Assembly (NCBI GenBank): GCA_963743015.1
Contig: CAVUOD010000031.1
Location: 310,001-374,000 of the forward strand
Reading direction: 5' to 3'
DNA length: 64,000 bases
DNA from: CAVSRC01 sp963743015
Lineage (GTDB): Bacteria > Pseudomonadota > Alphaproteobacteria > Rhizobiales > Kaistiaceae
Shown: positions 1 through 10,243 of the stretch, in pieces
Numbering within the stretch: the first letter of the stretch is position 1
Layout of the letters: each line of letters starts with the position of its first letter
Notes under the pieces: generated by a model
What the model was told of the DNA's origin: nothing
The model's database searches: none
What the model saw: only the letters and a program-made list of their open reading frames with translations
Made by a program: the position numbers and the translations under genes

Positions 1-1
1 C

Positions 2-604
2 CAGCTCCACCTCGGCCATCTGTCGGCCCTGGCGTCGGCCGTGTGCGCCTCGGTGGCGATCATCACGCTGCGCAACATCGGGCCAACCGAAAAGCGGATC
101 AGCCTGCTGGCCGTGCTCTATTCGGTGGCACTGACGGTCAACGGTGTCCTGATGATCCACCAGTTCCGCGTGCCGGATCTGCCGGAAATCGGCCTGATCA
201 TCTTCGCCGGCATCGCCGGCGGCTTCGGGCAGATCTCCATGTTGGCAGCGACCCGGCGGGCGCCGGCCAACCGCATCACGCCGACCCAGTACAGCCAGAT
301 CATATGGGCGATCATCCTGGGTGCGACCGTCTTCGGCGAATTCCCCGATGGCGTCGCCTTCGTCGGCATGGCGCTGGTGGTCGCTTCGGGGCTGTTCACC
401 TTCCTGCGCGAGGAGCAGCTGAGGGGCTGGTCGCGCCGCACCATGGTGATGCGCAACCGGCTTGCTATGGAGGTTGTTCACCCGGGACTTGGGAGTAAGG
501 CTGTGGTTGCGAAGCCAAACAGTCTTCTGGTGGAGCCCCGGATGAACATCCACAAGAATGCCCGCATGACGGTTCGTGGTCGAGCCCTTCTTGTGAGCGG
601 ATAA
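2..604 (+). CDS. EamA/DMT-family transporter, C-terminal part, 3' end altered by an insertion element
   Basis: The reading frame is open from the first bases of the window, so the 5' part lies outside. The visible 200 residues contain the last membrane helices of an EamA (drug/metabolite transporter) domain, with a glycine-rich GLIIFAGIAGGFGQ segment and an AQ/TQYSQIIWA segment typical of the second EamA repeat. The natural protein probably ended soon after the RGWSRRTMVMRNRL stretch near base 465. From about base 475 the frame runs into an IS481-like element and picks up roughly 42 foreign residues, including the transposase start. The substrate is unknown. Family confidence is good; whether the altered tail affects function is not visible. 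Confidence 0.8.
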   Translation, partial: QLHLGHLSALASAVCASVAIITLRNIGPTEKRISLLAVLYSVALTVNGVLMIHQFRVPDLPEIGLIIFAGIAGGFGQISMLAATRRAPANRITPTQYSQIIWAIILGATVFGEFPDGVAFVGMALVVASGLFTFLREEQLRGWSRRTMVMRNRLAMEVVHPGLGSKAVVAKPNSLLVEPRMNIHKNARMTVRGRALLVSG

Positions 605-1463
605 ACAGCGATGGCTGGAGGAGCGCAGGCTGCCTTGGCTGCCGGCGTTTCGGAGCGCATGGCTACAAGTGGCTGGCGCGCTACCGGTCGGGTGGCGAAC
701 TGGCCCTGCATGATCGGCACTCGACGCCGTTGCGATCACCGCACGCACCCCGGTTGCGGTCACCACCCAGATCGAGGGACTGCGGCGCAGCGCCTGAGTG
801 GCCGGCGCATCGCTCGGCGTCTCGGTTTGCCGGTCTCGACCGTCGGAGCTGTCTGCGTCGCCGCGGCTCGGCTGCTCAAGCAGCTCGATGAGCGTCCCGA
901 GGTCGTGCGCTACGAGCGCGCCAAGCCAGGCGAGTTGATCCACATCGACACCAGAAGCTCGGCCGCATCGACGGCCTCGGCCACCGCATCACCGGCGACC
1001 GAACCAGACGCAAGCGCGGGCTTGGCTGGGACACCTCCACGTCGCCATCGACGACGCTCGCGGCTGGCTTACACCGAGCTGCTGCCGGCCGAGACCGGTG
1101 AAGCCTGCGCCGGCTTCCTCGCCCGCGCTAGCCAATGGTTCGCCGCCAACGGCGTGACCGTCCGCCGGGTCATGACCGACAACGCCTTCGCCTACACAAC
1201 AGCCGCGCCTACAAGGCCACATTGGCGCAGATGGGCGCGCGCCACATCACCACCAGACCCTACCGGCCGCGAACCAACGGCAAGGCCGAGCGCTTCATCC
1301 AGACCGCCTGCGCGAATGGCTCTACGCCAGGCCCTATGCTCAATCCGCCGAGCGCGCTGCCGACATGCCAAGTTGGCTGCACTGGTACAATCACCACAGG
1401 CCGCACTCAGCCCTCGAGGCAAGCCACCCGCCTTCAGGCTGAACAAAGTCCTTGGCAACGACA
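475..1463 (+). mobile_element. IS481-family-like insertion element, decayed
   Basis: The boundaries are proposed from weak terminal similarity. The left end reads TGTTCACCCGGGACTT and the right end, inverted, reads TGTCGTTGCCAAGGACTT; both begin TGT and end GGACTT. The span of about 990 bp fits a small single-ORF IS481 element. No convincing target-site duplication is visible. The element sits at the extreme 3' end of the upstream transporter gene. Its transposase is broken by several frameshifts, so it should be immobile. Confidence 0.65.
542..1441 (+). pseudogene. IS481-family transposase, multiply frameshifted
   Basis: Pieces of a DDE/integrase-fold transposase occur in changing frames. 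They include the MNIHKNARMTVRGRALLVS start, a helix-turn-helix piece (GYKWLARYRSGGELALHDR), RYERAKPGELIHIDTR with the first catalytic Asp, LGRIDGLGHRITGDRT, VTVRRVMTDNAFAY with the second Asp, RPYRPRTNGKAERFIQT with the catalytic Glu region, and HWYNHHRPHSALE near the end. The order and content match IS481 transposases of about 310-320 residues. A stop follows MNIH...LLVSG at 602-604, and several later frame changes are needed, so no full-length product can be made. Confidence 0.85.
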
Positions 1464-1558
1464 CCTAGCGGCGGGCACGGTATGTGCTTGACCGGACGGC
1501 CGGCGGCGCCAGTTATGGAGCTTCGGCTTCAGGTCAGGACAGGAAAGGGGCGACGGAC

Positions 1559-2167
1559 ATGGTCACGCGGGGTTTCTTCGGGCATCGCCCGAGCGCGGAA
1601 GAGGCGAAGCGCCTGCCGCCGGGGCAATATCTGGAGACGGGCTTTCCGGTGCTCTCTGCCGGCCCGACGCCGATCGTCAAGCCGGCGGACTGGACCTTTA
1701 CCCTCAAGGTCGGCCCGAGGCCGGTGAAAAGCTGGAGCTTTGCGGAATTCCAGGCCCTGCCGATGAGCGAGATCAAGCGCGACATCCACTGCGTGACCAA
1801 GTGGAGCAAGTTCGACACCGAATGGCGCGGCGTCACCTTCGACGACATCCTGGCGGCCGCCGGACTCGATACCCCGCCGACCGATTATGTGCTGGCCCAT
1901 TCCCACGACGGCTACACGACCAACGTGCCGGTCAAGGACCTTGTCGGCGGCAAGGCGATGGTGGCGCTTTCCTATGCCGGCTATCCCATCACCTCGGACC
2001 ACGGCGGCCCGGCGCGGCTGCTGGTGCCCCACCTCTATTTCTGGAAATCGGCCAAATGGGTGAATGCGCTGCAGTTCACCGAAAGGGACGAAGCGGGGTT
2101 CTGGGAGTTGCGCGGCTACCATATATATGGTGATCCGTGGCGTGAGCAGCGCTTCACGGGCGACTGA
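1559..2167 (+). CDS. Sulfite oxidase-like molybdopterin oxidoreductase
   Basis: This 202-residue protein corresponds to the molybdopterin-binding domain of sulfite oxidase-like proteins (YuiH-type, cytoplasmic). The likely Mo ligand is Cys78 in RDIHCVTKWSK, followed by a TEWRGVTFDDIL segment and DHGGPARLLVPHLYFWKSAKWV, both characteristic of the fold. There is no dimerisation domain and no signal peptide. The start at 1559 was chosen because GGAAAGGGG lies just upstream and MVTRGFFGHRP resembles family starts; an in-frame start 75 bases earlier would add unconserved residues. The next gene, a flavin reductase, follows after 17 bases and is the likely electron-transfer partner. Confidence 0.85.
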   Translation: MVTRGFFGHRPSAEEAKRLPPGQYLETGFPVLSAGPTPIVKPADWTFTLKVGPRPVKSWSFAEFQALPMSEIKRDIHCVTKWSKFDTEWRGVTFDDILAAAGLDTPPTDYVLAHSHDGYTTNVPVKDLVGGKAMVALSYAGYPITSDHGGPARLLVPHLYFWKSAKWVNALQFTERDEAGFWELRGYHIYGDPWREQRFTGD

Positions 2168-2184
2168 AGGGCCCAAGCAATCTG

Positions 2185-2974
2185 ATGGATCAGCCGGTTT
2201 TGTCGGGCGGGCGTCTGGCCTGGCAGGAGGCGACGGTCGTGGGCGTTCGGCCGCTGACGCCGCGCGTCAAGAGCTTCCTCCTGAATGTTCCCGGTTGGCG
2301 CGGTTTCCGCGCCGGCCAGCATGTCGACGTGCGCCTGACGGCGCCTGACGGCTATCAGGCCGAGCGCAGCTATTCGATCGGTTCGGCGCCAGAATTCGCC
2401 GGAGATCGAACTGATCATCGAGCAACTCGACAAGGGCGAGGTTTCGCCCTTCTTCCACGAGATCGTCGAGCCTGGCGACACCATCGAGCTGCGCGGGCCG
2501 ATCGGGGGCCATTTCGCCTGGCAGCGGGCCGATGGCGGACCGTTGCTGCTGGTCGGCGGCGGCTCCGGCGTCGTGCCGCTGCTATCGATGCTGCGCCATC
2601 GCGCGATAGTCGCCCCGCAGATGCCGACGGCGCTCATCTATTCGGCGCGGGCGCGCGAGGAGCTGATCGCTGCCGAGGAGCTGCTCAAGCGGGCGGAGAG
2701 CGAGGCGGGCTTCTCGCTGTTCGTGACGCTGACACGCGAGAGCGCGGTGGATGCACCGTTCCGCATGGGGCGCATCAATGCCGGTCTGGTTGGCGAGGTG
2801 CTTGCCGGCTTCGGCGAGGCGCCGCGCCATAGCTATGTCTGCGGCTCGACCGCCTTCGTCGATTCCGCCACGCGGCTTCTGCTCGACATGGACGTGCCGT
2901 TTCCGTCGATCAAGACGGAGCGCTATGGCGGTGACCCGGCGCGCCACGACGCCTCCGGCCCGCCCGGGCCATAG
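2185..2974 (+). CDS. FAD/NAD(P)-binding ferredoxin-reductase-like protein, frameshifted
   Basis: The gene encodes an FNR-type flavoprotein of about 262 residues if one base is removed. The N-terminal FAD domain carries RSYSIGSAP (residues 61-69). The frame is then lost around 2389-2399; reading resumes one base later as PEIELIIEQLDKGEVSPFF, with LLLVGGGSGVVPLL as the nucleotide-binding loop and a YVCGSTAFVDS segment near the end. Dropping one T at GAATTCG restores SAPESPEIELI. The lesion may be a sequencing error or a recent mutation. Its position directly behind the molybdoprotein suggests it is the redox partner of that enzyme. Confidence 0.75.
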
Positions 2975-2987
2975 TCGGATCGGAAGA

Positions 2988-3551
2988 TCAGTTGGCGGTT
3001 GCCGGCGTCGTCGAGGCTCGCATCCGGGCGAAGAACGCGCCGAACAGGCCACCCAGGGTCAGCACGACGGAGACGACCGCGTTCCAGGCGGCGAAGGACA
3101 GGCCGAGGAAGGTCCATGTCACTTCGGTGCAGGGGACGACCTTGGTCTTGTCGAGCTGGCTGAGCAGGTCGCCCGTGGTCACGGTCGCGGGGCCGTTGGC
3201 GGTGCTGCAATCGGTGGGGCCCGCCCACCAGCCGTATTCGGCGCCGGTGTGATAGACGGCCAGGTAGGTGCTCCAGGCGAAGAACACAGCCACCAGCAGA
3301 AACGCCCCGCGCGTCAGCCAGGTCGGGCCACCGAAATAGGCAGAAGCGAGTGCGACCAGCGCCAGCGGGACGCCGATGTAATAGGGCATGCGCTCCTGAT
3401 AGCAGAGCTCGCAGGGGATGTAGCCGCCGATCAGCTGAAAGCCCCAGGCGCCGACGATCGTGGCGAGCGCGAGGACGAACAAGCCGGCGGCAACGACCAC
3501 CGGACGGCGGCAGAACGCGACAAGTGTCGGGGGATTGAAGGTGGCGGTCAT
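2988..3551 (-). CDS. dsbB: Disulfide bond formation protein B
   Basis: This 187-residue inner-membrane protein has four predicted helices and the DsbB cysteine pattern. The first periplasmic loop has CELC (Cys47, Cys50), which passes electrons to quinone. The second has Cys115 and Cys141, separated by about 25 residues, as the pair that reoxidises DsbA. The length and the QERMPYY sequence after CELC fit the family. No dsbA is present nearby. The gene is convergent with the flavin reductase and in the same direction as the YqaA-like gene upstream. Confidence 0.9.
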   Translation of the reverse strand: MTATFNPPTLVAFCRRPVVVAAGLFVLALATIVGAWGFQLIGGYIPCELCYQERMPYYIGVPLALVALASAYFGGPTWLTRGAFLLVAVFFAWSTYLAVYHTGAEYGWWAGPTDCSTANGPATVTTGDLLSQLDKTKVVPCTEVTWTFLGLSFAAWNAVVSVVLTLGGLFGAFFARMRASTTPATAN

Positions 3552-3628
3552 GATCGTTCAGACCAGATAGCGGACAGCTGCGCAACCGGCAAGCAGCAGC
3601 ACCATGAAAACGGTGAAAACAAGGCTGT

Positions 3629-4213
3629 TCAGGCCATGCGCAACGCCAGGTAGAGCAGGATCAGGAGTGCGGCAACGGCACCGGCAATGGCGCCAAGGCG
3701 GTGTTCGATGAAGGTGCGGATCGGCTCGCCATAGCGGCGCAACAGCCAGGCAAGGGCGAAGAAGCGGGCGCCGCGGGCGAGGATCGCCGAGCCGATGAAC
3801 AGCCAGATGTCCACGCCGGCAGCGCCCGACAGGATGGTGACGACCTTGATCGGCGGCAAATGGGCCAGCCCGGAGGTGACCAGCATCAGCAGGATGGCGT
3901 CGCGGTTGGAGGACGAGCGCAGGGCCTCGAAGGTGTCGAGCTTGCCGTAGAAGGCCAGGACCGGCTGGGCGATCGCCTCATAGGCGAAATGTCCGATCAG
4001 CCAGCCGAGCACGCCGCCGGCAACCGAGGCCGCCGTGGCGACCAGCGCATAGCGCCAGACGCGGTCGCGGCGGGCGAGCGCCATGGGCAGGAAGAGGACA
4101 TCCGCGGGCACCAGAAAGAAGGAACTTTCGATGAACGCAATGACCGCCAGCCACATTTCGGCGCTCTTGCGCTCGGCAAGCGACATCGTCCAGTCGTAGA
4201 GGCGGCGGAGCAT
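3629..4213 (-). CDS. YqaA-family (DedA/VTT-like) membrane protein
   Basis: The gene encodes 194 residues with an early IESSFFLVPADVLFLPMAL helix containing the conserved E and P, a GGVLGWLIGHFAYEAIAQP segment, and LAHLPPIKVVTILSGAAGV. These are hallmarks of YqaA/SNARE-associated (VTT) membrane proteins, thought to act in membrane homeostasis or lipid scrambling. The start is placed at 4213 because a longer in-frame extension to 4426 would run through the tRNA-Leu gene on the other strand. A cluster of RRY residues precedes the last helix. The exact function is not established. Confidence 0.8.
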   Translation of the reverse strand: MLRRLYDWTMSLAERKSAEMWLAVIAFIESSFFLVPADVLFLPMALARRDRVWRYALVATAASVAGGVLGWLIGHFAYEAIAQPVLAFYGKLDTFEALRSSSNRDAILLMLVTSGLAHLPPIKVVTILSGAAGVDIWLFIGSAILARGARFFALAWLLRRYGEPIRTFIEHRLGAIAGAVAALLILLYLALRMA

Positions 4214-4308
4214 GGCGGCCTGTCTAGTCTGGGGCCGGAATCCTGTCCAGCCGTCTTGGACAATCGCGTTTGACCGGCTCCCGGCGGTTCCGTATATCCG
4301 GTCCGCGA

Positions 4309-4395
4309 GCCCCTGTGGCGGAATTGGTAGACGCGACAGACTCAAAATCTGTTGCCTGAAAGGGCGTACCCGTTCGATTCGGGTCAGGGGCACCA
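4309..4395 (+). tRNA. tRNA-Leu (anticodon CAA)
   Basis: The 87-base cloverleaf has a 7-bp acceptor stem, GCCCCTG paired with CAGGGGC, and an encoded ACCA end. The anticodon arm is ACAGA-CTCAAAA-TCTGT, giving anticodon CAA, which reads UUG. A long variable arm (TGCCTGAAAGGGCGT) makes it a class II tRNA, as expected for Leu. The T-arm is ACCCGTTCGATTCGGGT. No processing partner or adjacent tRNA is seen. Confidence 0.95.
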
Positions 4396-4572
4396 AATCC
4401 CGTCCGCGCGATGAGTGCCGGTCCACATGGCCGGCCGGTCGCTTGACCGGGGCCTGCCGTCGTGGCCAGGCTCAGCGCGCCATCAACCATGTCACGCTTC
4501 CGCGGTTGCGGTGCTGTTTGTCCTGAGACACGGTGCGATTGCATCATCGTGCTGATCGCCGGGGAGAATGCC

Positions 4573-5262
4573 GTGGCGAGGAGCGTTCCCAACTTGGCCT
4601 GCTCGGCCGTTCTGGCGATGGCGGCTGCGCTGAGCGGTTGTCTTCTGTTTACGGTGTCGGGCGAAGCCGGCTGCAAGCCACAGATGCACCTCGGCGGCTT
4701 CGGTTTTTCGACAAGCACCGACATCGTGCGCTTCACGATCGGCAAGCTTCCCTTCGCCATCCCTCGCAACGATTTCCGGATGGAATCGGATATCTGCGAA
4801 GGTCACACGACGACGTTCCTGCTGCGCGTTTTCTATCCGTCATTCGCGGGCGCGACCAAGGACAGCATCGACGCCCTGCAGACCGGCGGCCGCTGGGGCA
4901 ATCGCGTGCAGATCCTGGCATGGGAGAAGTCCAACGGGCCACTGCGCGGGATCCTCATCGGGTGGACGAAATACTACAAGACGACGCGGCGTACCGAGCC
5001 GCTCTACGGCATGCAGGTCATCGACTACCAATTCGTCGGGAACCGCTGGGAGGTCTACTTCTCGCCGAGCTTCGATGCGCCGGTGGTCATCGGCAAATGT
5101 GCGGGTCGCGTAGGCGGGCCGTACACAACGTGCACGGAACTGATCAAATTCCGCGGCCTGCAGATCACGCTGGAATTCGATGCGGACCTTCTGCCCGAGC
5201 GCGACCGGCTGGTGGCTGGGGTCAAACGGTTCATCGAAAGCTTGATCGAAAAGCCGGATTGA
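4573..5262 (+). CDS. Predicted lipoprotein of unknown function
   Basis: The protein has about 229 residues from a GTG at 4573, preceded by GGGGAG at good spacing. This start gives a short signal peptide with an LSGC lipobox (Cys23), so the mature protein should be lipid-anchored. An in-frame ATG further upstream would add a Cys-rich, unlikely extension. The mature part is rich in aromatic residues and beta-prone, with cysteine-containing SGC, EAGCKP, DICEGH, KCAGR and TTCTEL segments that could form disulfides. No family is recognised. It lies between tRNA-Leu and the convergent HET-C-like gene. Confidence 0.65.
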   Translation: MARSVPNLACSAVLAMAAALSGCLLFTVSGEAGCKPQMHLGGFGFSTSTDIVRFTIGKLPFAIPRNDFRMESDICEGHTTTFLLRVFYPSFAGATKDSIDALQTGGRWGNRVQILAWEKSNGPLRGILIGWTKYYKTTRRTEPLYGMQVIDYQFVGNRWEVYFSPSFDAPVVIGKCAGRVGGPYTTCTELIKFRGLQITLEFDADLLPERDRLVAGVKRFIESLIEKPD

Positions 5263-5302
5263 GCGGCCCGCCGGCTGCTCGTGTTCTCGGCGGGCCTGCC
5301 CG

Positions 5303-6244
5303 TCAGTTGCAGGCGCTGTCGCTGTCGTGGCGGATGGCGCAGACGATCGCCTTGCCGCGGACGGAGCCGTAGGTGCGCACGACGCGGGCCTCGAAATAGG
5401 CCCACTTGCTGCGCGTGTCGGCGATCGCGGCCGCTACGGCGCGGGCGAAGTTGCCCTTGACCGCACCGCGCTTGGTGGTGCCGGTGCCGGCCTGGCCGGT
5501 GCGCGGATTGATCGGCCCGGTATCCTTGTTGAGGTCGGCGTGGCGAACGTGACCGTTGCAGTGCAGCCGTTCGGGAATGCCGTCGAAGCAGCCGCTCATC
5601 AGTCCCGCCGGCGGGGCGCCGCGATTGCCGGGGGCGAGCCAGGGGGCGGGGCCGCTGTTGCCGAGACCAGGCGGGTTGGTGAGCCCGATGGGGCCGTCGG
5701 CGGGTTCATCGACCCAGTTGGTGTGGGCGTAGAAGTCCTGTGCGGCGTGGAAGGCGAGGCCGAGATTCTCGAGCACGTTGCATTTCGCCCGGCCCGGCTT
5801 GCCGTTGTAGGTGCACGAGATGAAGGTCGGGATTTCCGAGGTATTGACGTTGCCGCGGCGGTCGGCGATGGCGCCGGCGGCTTTCACGGCGGCGTTGATG
5901 TGGGCGAAGATGCCGGCCCGGCAGGCCGAGAGGCGCTTGAAGGCCTCTGCGGCGCTTTGCGGATAGCCCGGCACGTCGAGGTGGTCGCCGCCGTCGCAGT
6001 GGGCGGACTTGGTGCTGAGGAGGCCGCGGTCAGGCCGGTCGGGCGCACCGACGGCGCCGAAGGAGCCGCGCTTGCCAGCGATCTCGTCCATGGTCTCCGG
6101 CCCGAGATGGAAGACCAGGAGGGCGGCGCGCGTGATGCGCTCGTGCTCGGCCTGCTGACCCAGGATATTGACCGAGCCGAAGGCGAAGGCGTGGGCAGTT
6201 AGACAGAAGGAAACCGCGGCAGCCGCGGCGCTATACCTGAACAT
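5303..6244 (-). CDS. Exported HET-C/phospholipase-C-fold-like protein
   Basis: The protein has 313 residues with a signal peptide (MFRYSAAAAAVSFCLTAHAFA). Two regions resemble the metal-binding helices of the HET-C and zinc-dependent phospholipase C/P1-nuclease folds: AEHERITRAAL (residues 32-42, His34) and GLAFHAAQDFYAHTNWVD (162-179, His166, Asp170, His174). A central HCDGGDHLD segment may add ligands. The start at 6244 has AAGGGGG upstream. It is probably a periplasmic or secreted protein, but hydrolase activity is inferred only from the fold. A truncated copy of its start lies at 8138-8299. Confidence 0.55.
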   Translation of the reverse strand: MFRYSAAAAAVSFCLTAHAFAFGSVNILGQQAEHERITRAALLVFHLGPETMDEIAGKRGSFGAVGAPDRPDRGLLSTKSAHCDGGDHLDVPGYPQSAAEAFKRLSACRAGIFAHINAAVKAAGAIADRRGNVNTSEIPTFISCTYNGKPGRAKCNVLENLGLAFHAAQDFYAHTNWVDEPADGPIGLTNPPGLGNSGPAPWLAPGNRGAPPAGLMSGCFDGIPERLHCNGHVRHADLNKDTGPINPRTGQAGTGTTKRGAVKGNFARAVAAAIADTRSKWAYFEARVVRTYGSVRGKAIVCAIRHDSDSACN

Positions 6245-6330
6245 CGCTGGAACCCCCTTGTTCCGCCGGCACGGCGGTCGCTTCACTTGCCTGCGTGTCT
6301 TCCTCCTCGGCGGCTGCCGGCAGGGGCCGC
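6208..6330. repeat. Duplicated segment, copy A
   Basis: About 110 bases here are roughly 90% identical by eye to 8262-8380 in the same orientation. They span the start codon of the HET-C-like gene and its upstream region. Read on the minus strand, the upstream part still encodes EEDTQASEATAVPAE, the tail of the ABC exporter at 8314. This copy therefore contains a relic of the 3' end of an exporter gene. Confidence 0.8.
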
Positions 6331-6339
6331 TTCAGACAA

Positions 6340-7131
6340 TCACTGGGAATCGGTCGTGTGGCAGTTGACGTCTGGCTTGCCGATGCGGCTCAGCACGGCG
6401 GTGTCGCCCTGTGTGGAGAGGGTGTCGTCGCCGTTTGAATAGCGCGCGCCGGACCCGGATTCCGCCTGAATCAGCGGGACTTCGGGGCCGTCCGAAAACG
6501 ACAGGACGGCGATCGAATAGGAGCGCGAATTGTCGAACTGGGCGCGGAACTGCGTCCCGTCGTCACAAACGTATTGGTAGGTCAACAGTTGTGGCGGCCT
6601 CGGCGTCGCAGCGTCCGTTTCTGCGAAAACCGACCGGCAGGTCTGGAGGAATTCTTCGACCGGCTTGGAAGAGCCCTCCAGCGATACGGTGATCGGCTGT
6701 CCGTCGCCGGCCGAGAAGGCGATGCTGCCGCCGTGGCTGAGCACATGCCAGAGTGGGTCGTTCGCGCCCACCTGGACGAGGATGCCGGCGGATTCGGAAC
6801 TCTGGCTGGAAACCACCGCCGCATAGGTGGCATCGAAGGTGCCGCTACGCATGCGGGCGGTTACCGGCGCACCATCCGGCGCATCGCCGTAGTCCACCGA
6901 CAGCAGAACGGGCATGGTGGGGCCCTGCATGCCGCTGTGACAGGTCGCGGTGAAGGCGACGGCATCCGTCTCCGGCACCCCATAGGAAAGCGCGTAGGTG
7001 GTCTGGCCGTTCTGGTCGCCGTCGTAGTGGTCGAAGCTCCATACGGCACGGTCCGCTTGGGCGAAGGCGGGCAGCGCCGCCATCGCAAGCACGATGGCGG
7101 CGGCCGGGATCGTCGCGCGGTTCAGTTGCAT
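6340..7131 (-). CDS. Exported protein with C-terminal MliC-like (C-type lysozyme inhibitor) domain
   Basis: The protein has 263 residues. A signal peptide (MQLNRATIPAAAIVLAMAALPAFA) is followed by a 150-residue N-terminal region with no family recognised and a C-terminal MliC-like domain from about 184 to 258. That domain contains YQYVCDDGTQFRAQF (Cys189), SGSGARY (225-231) and a closing Cys257, the usual disulfide-linked small beta barrel. MliC proteins bind the active site of C-type lysozymes through the SGSGxxY loop; inhibition here is inferred. The start overlaps the end of the upstream VHL/LprI gene by 10 bases, so the two are probably translated together. Confidence 0.75.
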   Translation of the reverse strand: MQLNRATIPAAAIVLAMAALPAFAQADRAVWSFDHYDGDQNGQTTYALSYGVPETDAVAFTATCHSGMQGPTMPVLLSVDYGDAPDGAPVTARMRSGTFDATYAAVVSSQSSESAGILVQVGANDPLWHVLSHGGSIAFSAGDGQPITVSLEGSSKPVEEFLQTCRSVFAETDAATPRPPQLLTYQYVCDDGTQFRAQFDNSRSYSIAVLSFSDGPEVPLIQAESGSGARYSNGDDTLSTQGDTAVLSRIGKPDVNCHTTDSQ

Positions 7132-8093
7132 GTCTGGAAAGCTCCGGGGATCGGTGCGTCTATACCGCAGATGATGCCACCCCACTGGTAGCCGATACGG
7201 CCGTGAAAACGGATCTTGAACCAGGGGAAGTTCTGGAACAGCGGCGCGTCGGATTGCGCCAGGAGGGTAATCGGCTCCCTCTCCTGGAGACTGGCGATCG
7301 CACCGAAGTTGGCGCCTGGACCGGAACGGACCTTGCCGCCCCATGAGCGCGCCCGGATCGGGAAAATTCCGCCGGCTCCCGCGTCCGGTCCCGGACCGGC
7401 GTCGCCGGCGGTATATTCGTTGAGATAGGCGACCCGATCGAGATAGGCGCTCATCAGGCAATCGACGGACGCGCCGCACCGGTTGCGCTGCCGTAGCCAG
7501 GCGTTCTGGTCCTGGAGGAGAGTGCCCCGCTGGTTGGCGGGTAGTCGATCCAGCAGAGCCGCATAGGCCTCCACCATCTTCTCATCCCACTGGGCAAGCT
7601 CGGGGTCGCTGCAGATCGCCTGCTCTGCCGGCAGGCTGGCGCGCCGACAGTCGAAACTCGGCCCGGCATTGGCGTTTGGCTGTTGAACGGGGGCGAAATC
7701 CGGATTCCCCCGTCCGACATCGGGGGGACCGCCCATGCCCGCTGCCGAGGTCAGCCGGACGGTGCGCGGCCTGCCCCGCGGCATGTAGATGGCGATGCAA
7801 TCACCGGGGCCGTTGGTCACCATCCACGGATGGGTGAGGAAGGTGTTCACGGTGAAGCGCTGGCCGGGATTGAGCCAGGCGTACTGCTTGGTGCCGCCCT
7901 GGAAGTCGACCCACAGGATGGCGCGACCCTCACCGCTCCTGTTGACGAAGGTCATCTGGGTCGGATTGTCGGAGTTCTGCGAGCGCAGTGACTGCATCGC
8001 CGAGCAGGGAATGTCGCCGCCGGCGGCGGTGGCGGGCAGCGGTGCGATGACGGCAAAAGCCACAAGAGCGGCGAGCAGGAAGCTCATGCGCAT
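7122..8093 (-). CDS. Exported VHL-beta / LprI-like / SH3 three-domain protein
   Basis: The protein has 323 residues. A signal peptide (1-24) is followed by a domain (about 45-104) resembling the von Hippel-Lindau beta domain: TFVNRSGEGRAILWVDFQG, YAWLNPGQRF, HPWMVTN. Next is an LprI/DUF1311-type helical domain (about 147-223) with four Cys and the AEQAICSDPELAQWDEKMV signature, then a bacterial SH3-like domain (about 253-309) with VRSGPGANFGAI and WFKIRFHGRIGYQWGGIIC. The start at 8093 has GGAGAAG upstream. LprI-type domains have been linked to lysozyme inhibition, which fits the MliC partner downstream. The combined domain order is unusual; its role is inferred as envelope protection. Confidence 0.7.
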   Translation of the reverse strand: MRMSFLLAALVAFAVIAPLPATAAGGDIPCSAMQSLRSQNSDNPTQMTFVNRSGEGRAILWVDFQGGTKQYAWLNPGQRFTVNTFLTHPWMVTNGPGDCIAIYMPRGRPRTVRLTSAAGMGGPPDVGRGNPDFAPVQQPNANAGPSFDCRRASLPAEQAICSDPELAQWDEKMVEAYAALLDRLPANQRGTLLQDQNAWLRQRNRCGASVDCLMSAYLDRVAYLNEYTAGDAGPGPDAGAGGIFPIRARSWGGKVRSGPGANFGAIASLQEREPITLLAQSDAPLFQNFPWFKIRFHGRIGYQWGGIICGIDAPIPGAFQTCN

Positions 8094-8137
8094 GATGCTT
8101 CTCCAAATGGTTCGAGTACGGAACGACCGGGAAGCGG

Positions 8138-8299
8138 TCAAATGCCAGCGAGAGGGTCGCCGCTATCGCGATGGGCCGAGGCGCAGCCGGGGCGGTGGGG
8201 CGCGCCGAACGAGCCGCAATTCCCGGCGATCTCGTCCGTGGTCTTCGCATCGAGGCAGCAGATCGAAACCGCGGCAGCCGCGGCGCCATGCCTGAACAT
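8138..8299 (-). pseudogene. Truncated, internally deleted copy of the HET-C-like gene
   Basis: A 53-codon frame starts MFRHGAAAAAVSI, matching the signal peptide of the 5303-6244 protein. It then jumps to TTDEIAGNCGSFGAPHRPG, matching residues about 51-71 of that protein, and ends in unrelated sequence. About 33 codons between these blocks are missing, as is everything downstream. It also follows the ABC exporter stop codon by only 14 bases. It is best read as a decayed duplicate rather than a functional small gene. Confidence 0.7.
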
Positions 8300-8313
8300 C
8301 GCTGGAACCCCCC

Positions 8314-10164
<1,851 letters not shown>

Positions 10165-10243
10165 GCGTTTCCTGGGTTCCGGCAATTTCGCGGCGCACTC
10201 TAATCTGAGCGGGATGGCATGGCGACCCCCGAAAACCGGCGCC

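Noticed and set aside
3629..4426. Longer start for the YqaA-like protein
   Set aside because: The extension overlaps tRNA-Leu and has no family similarity.
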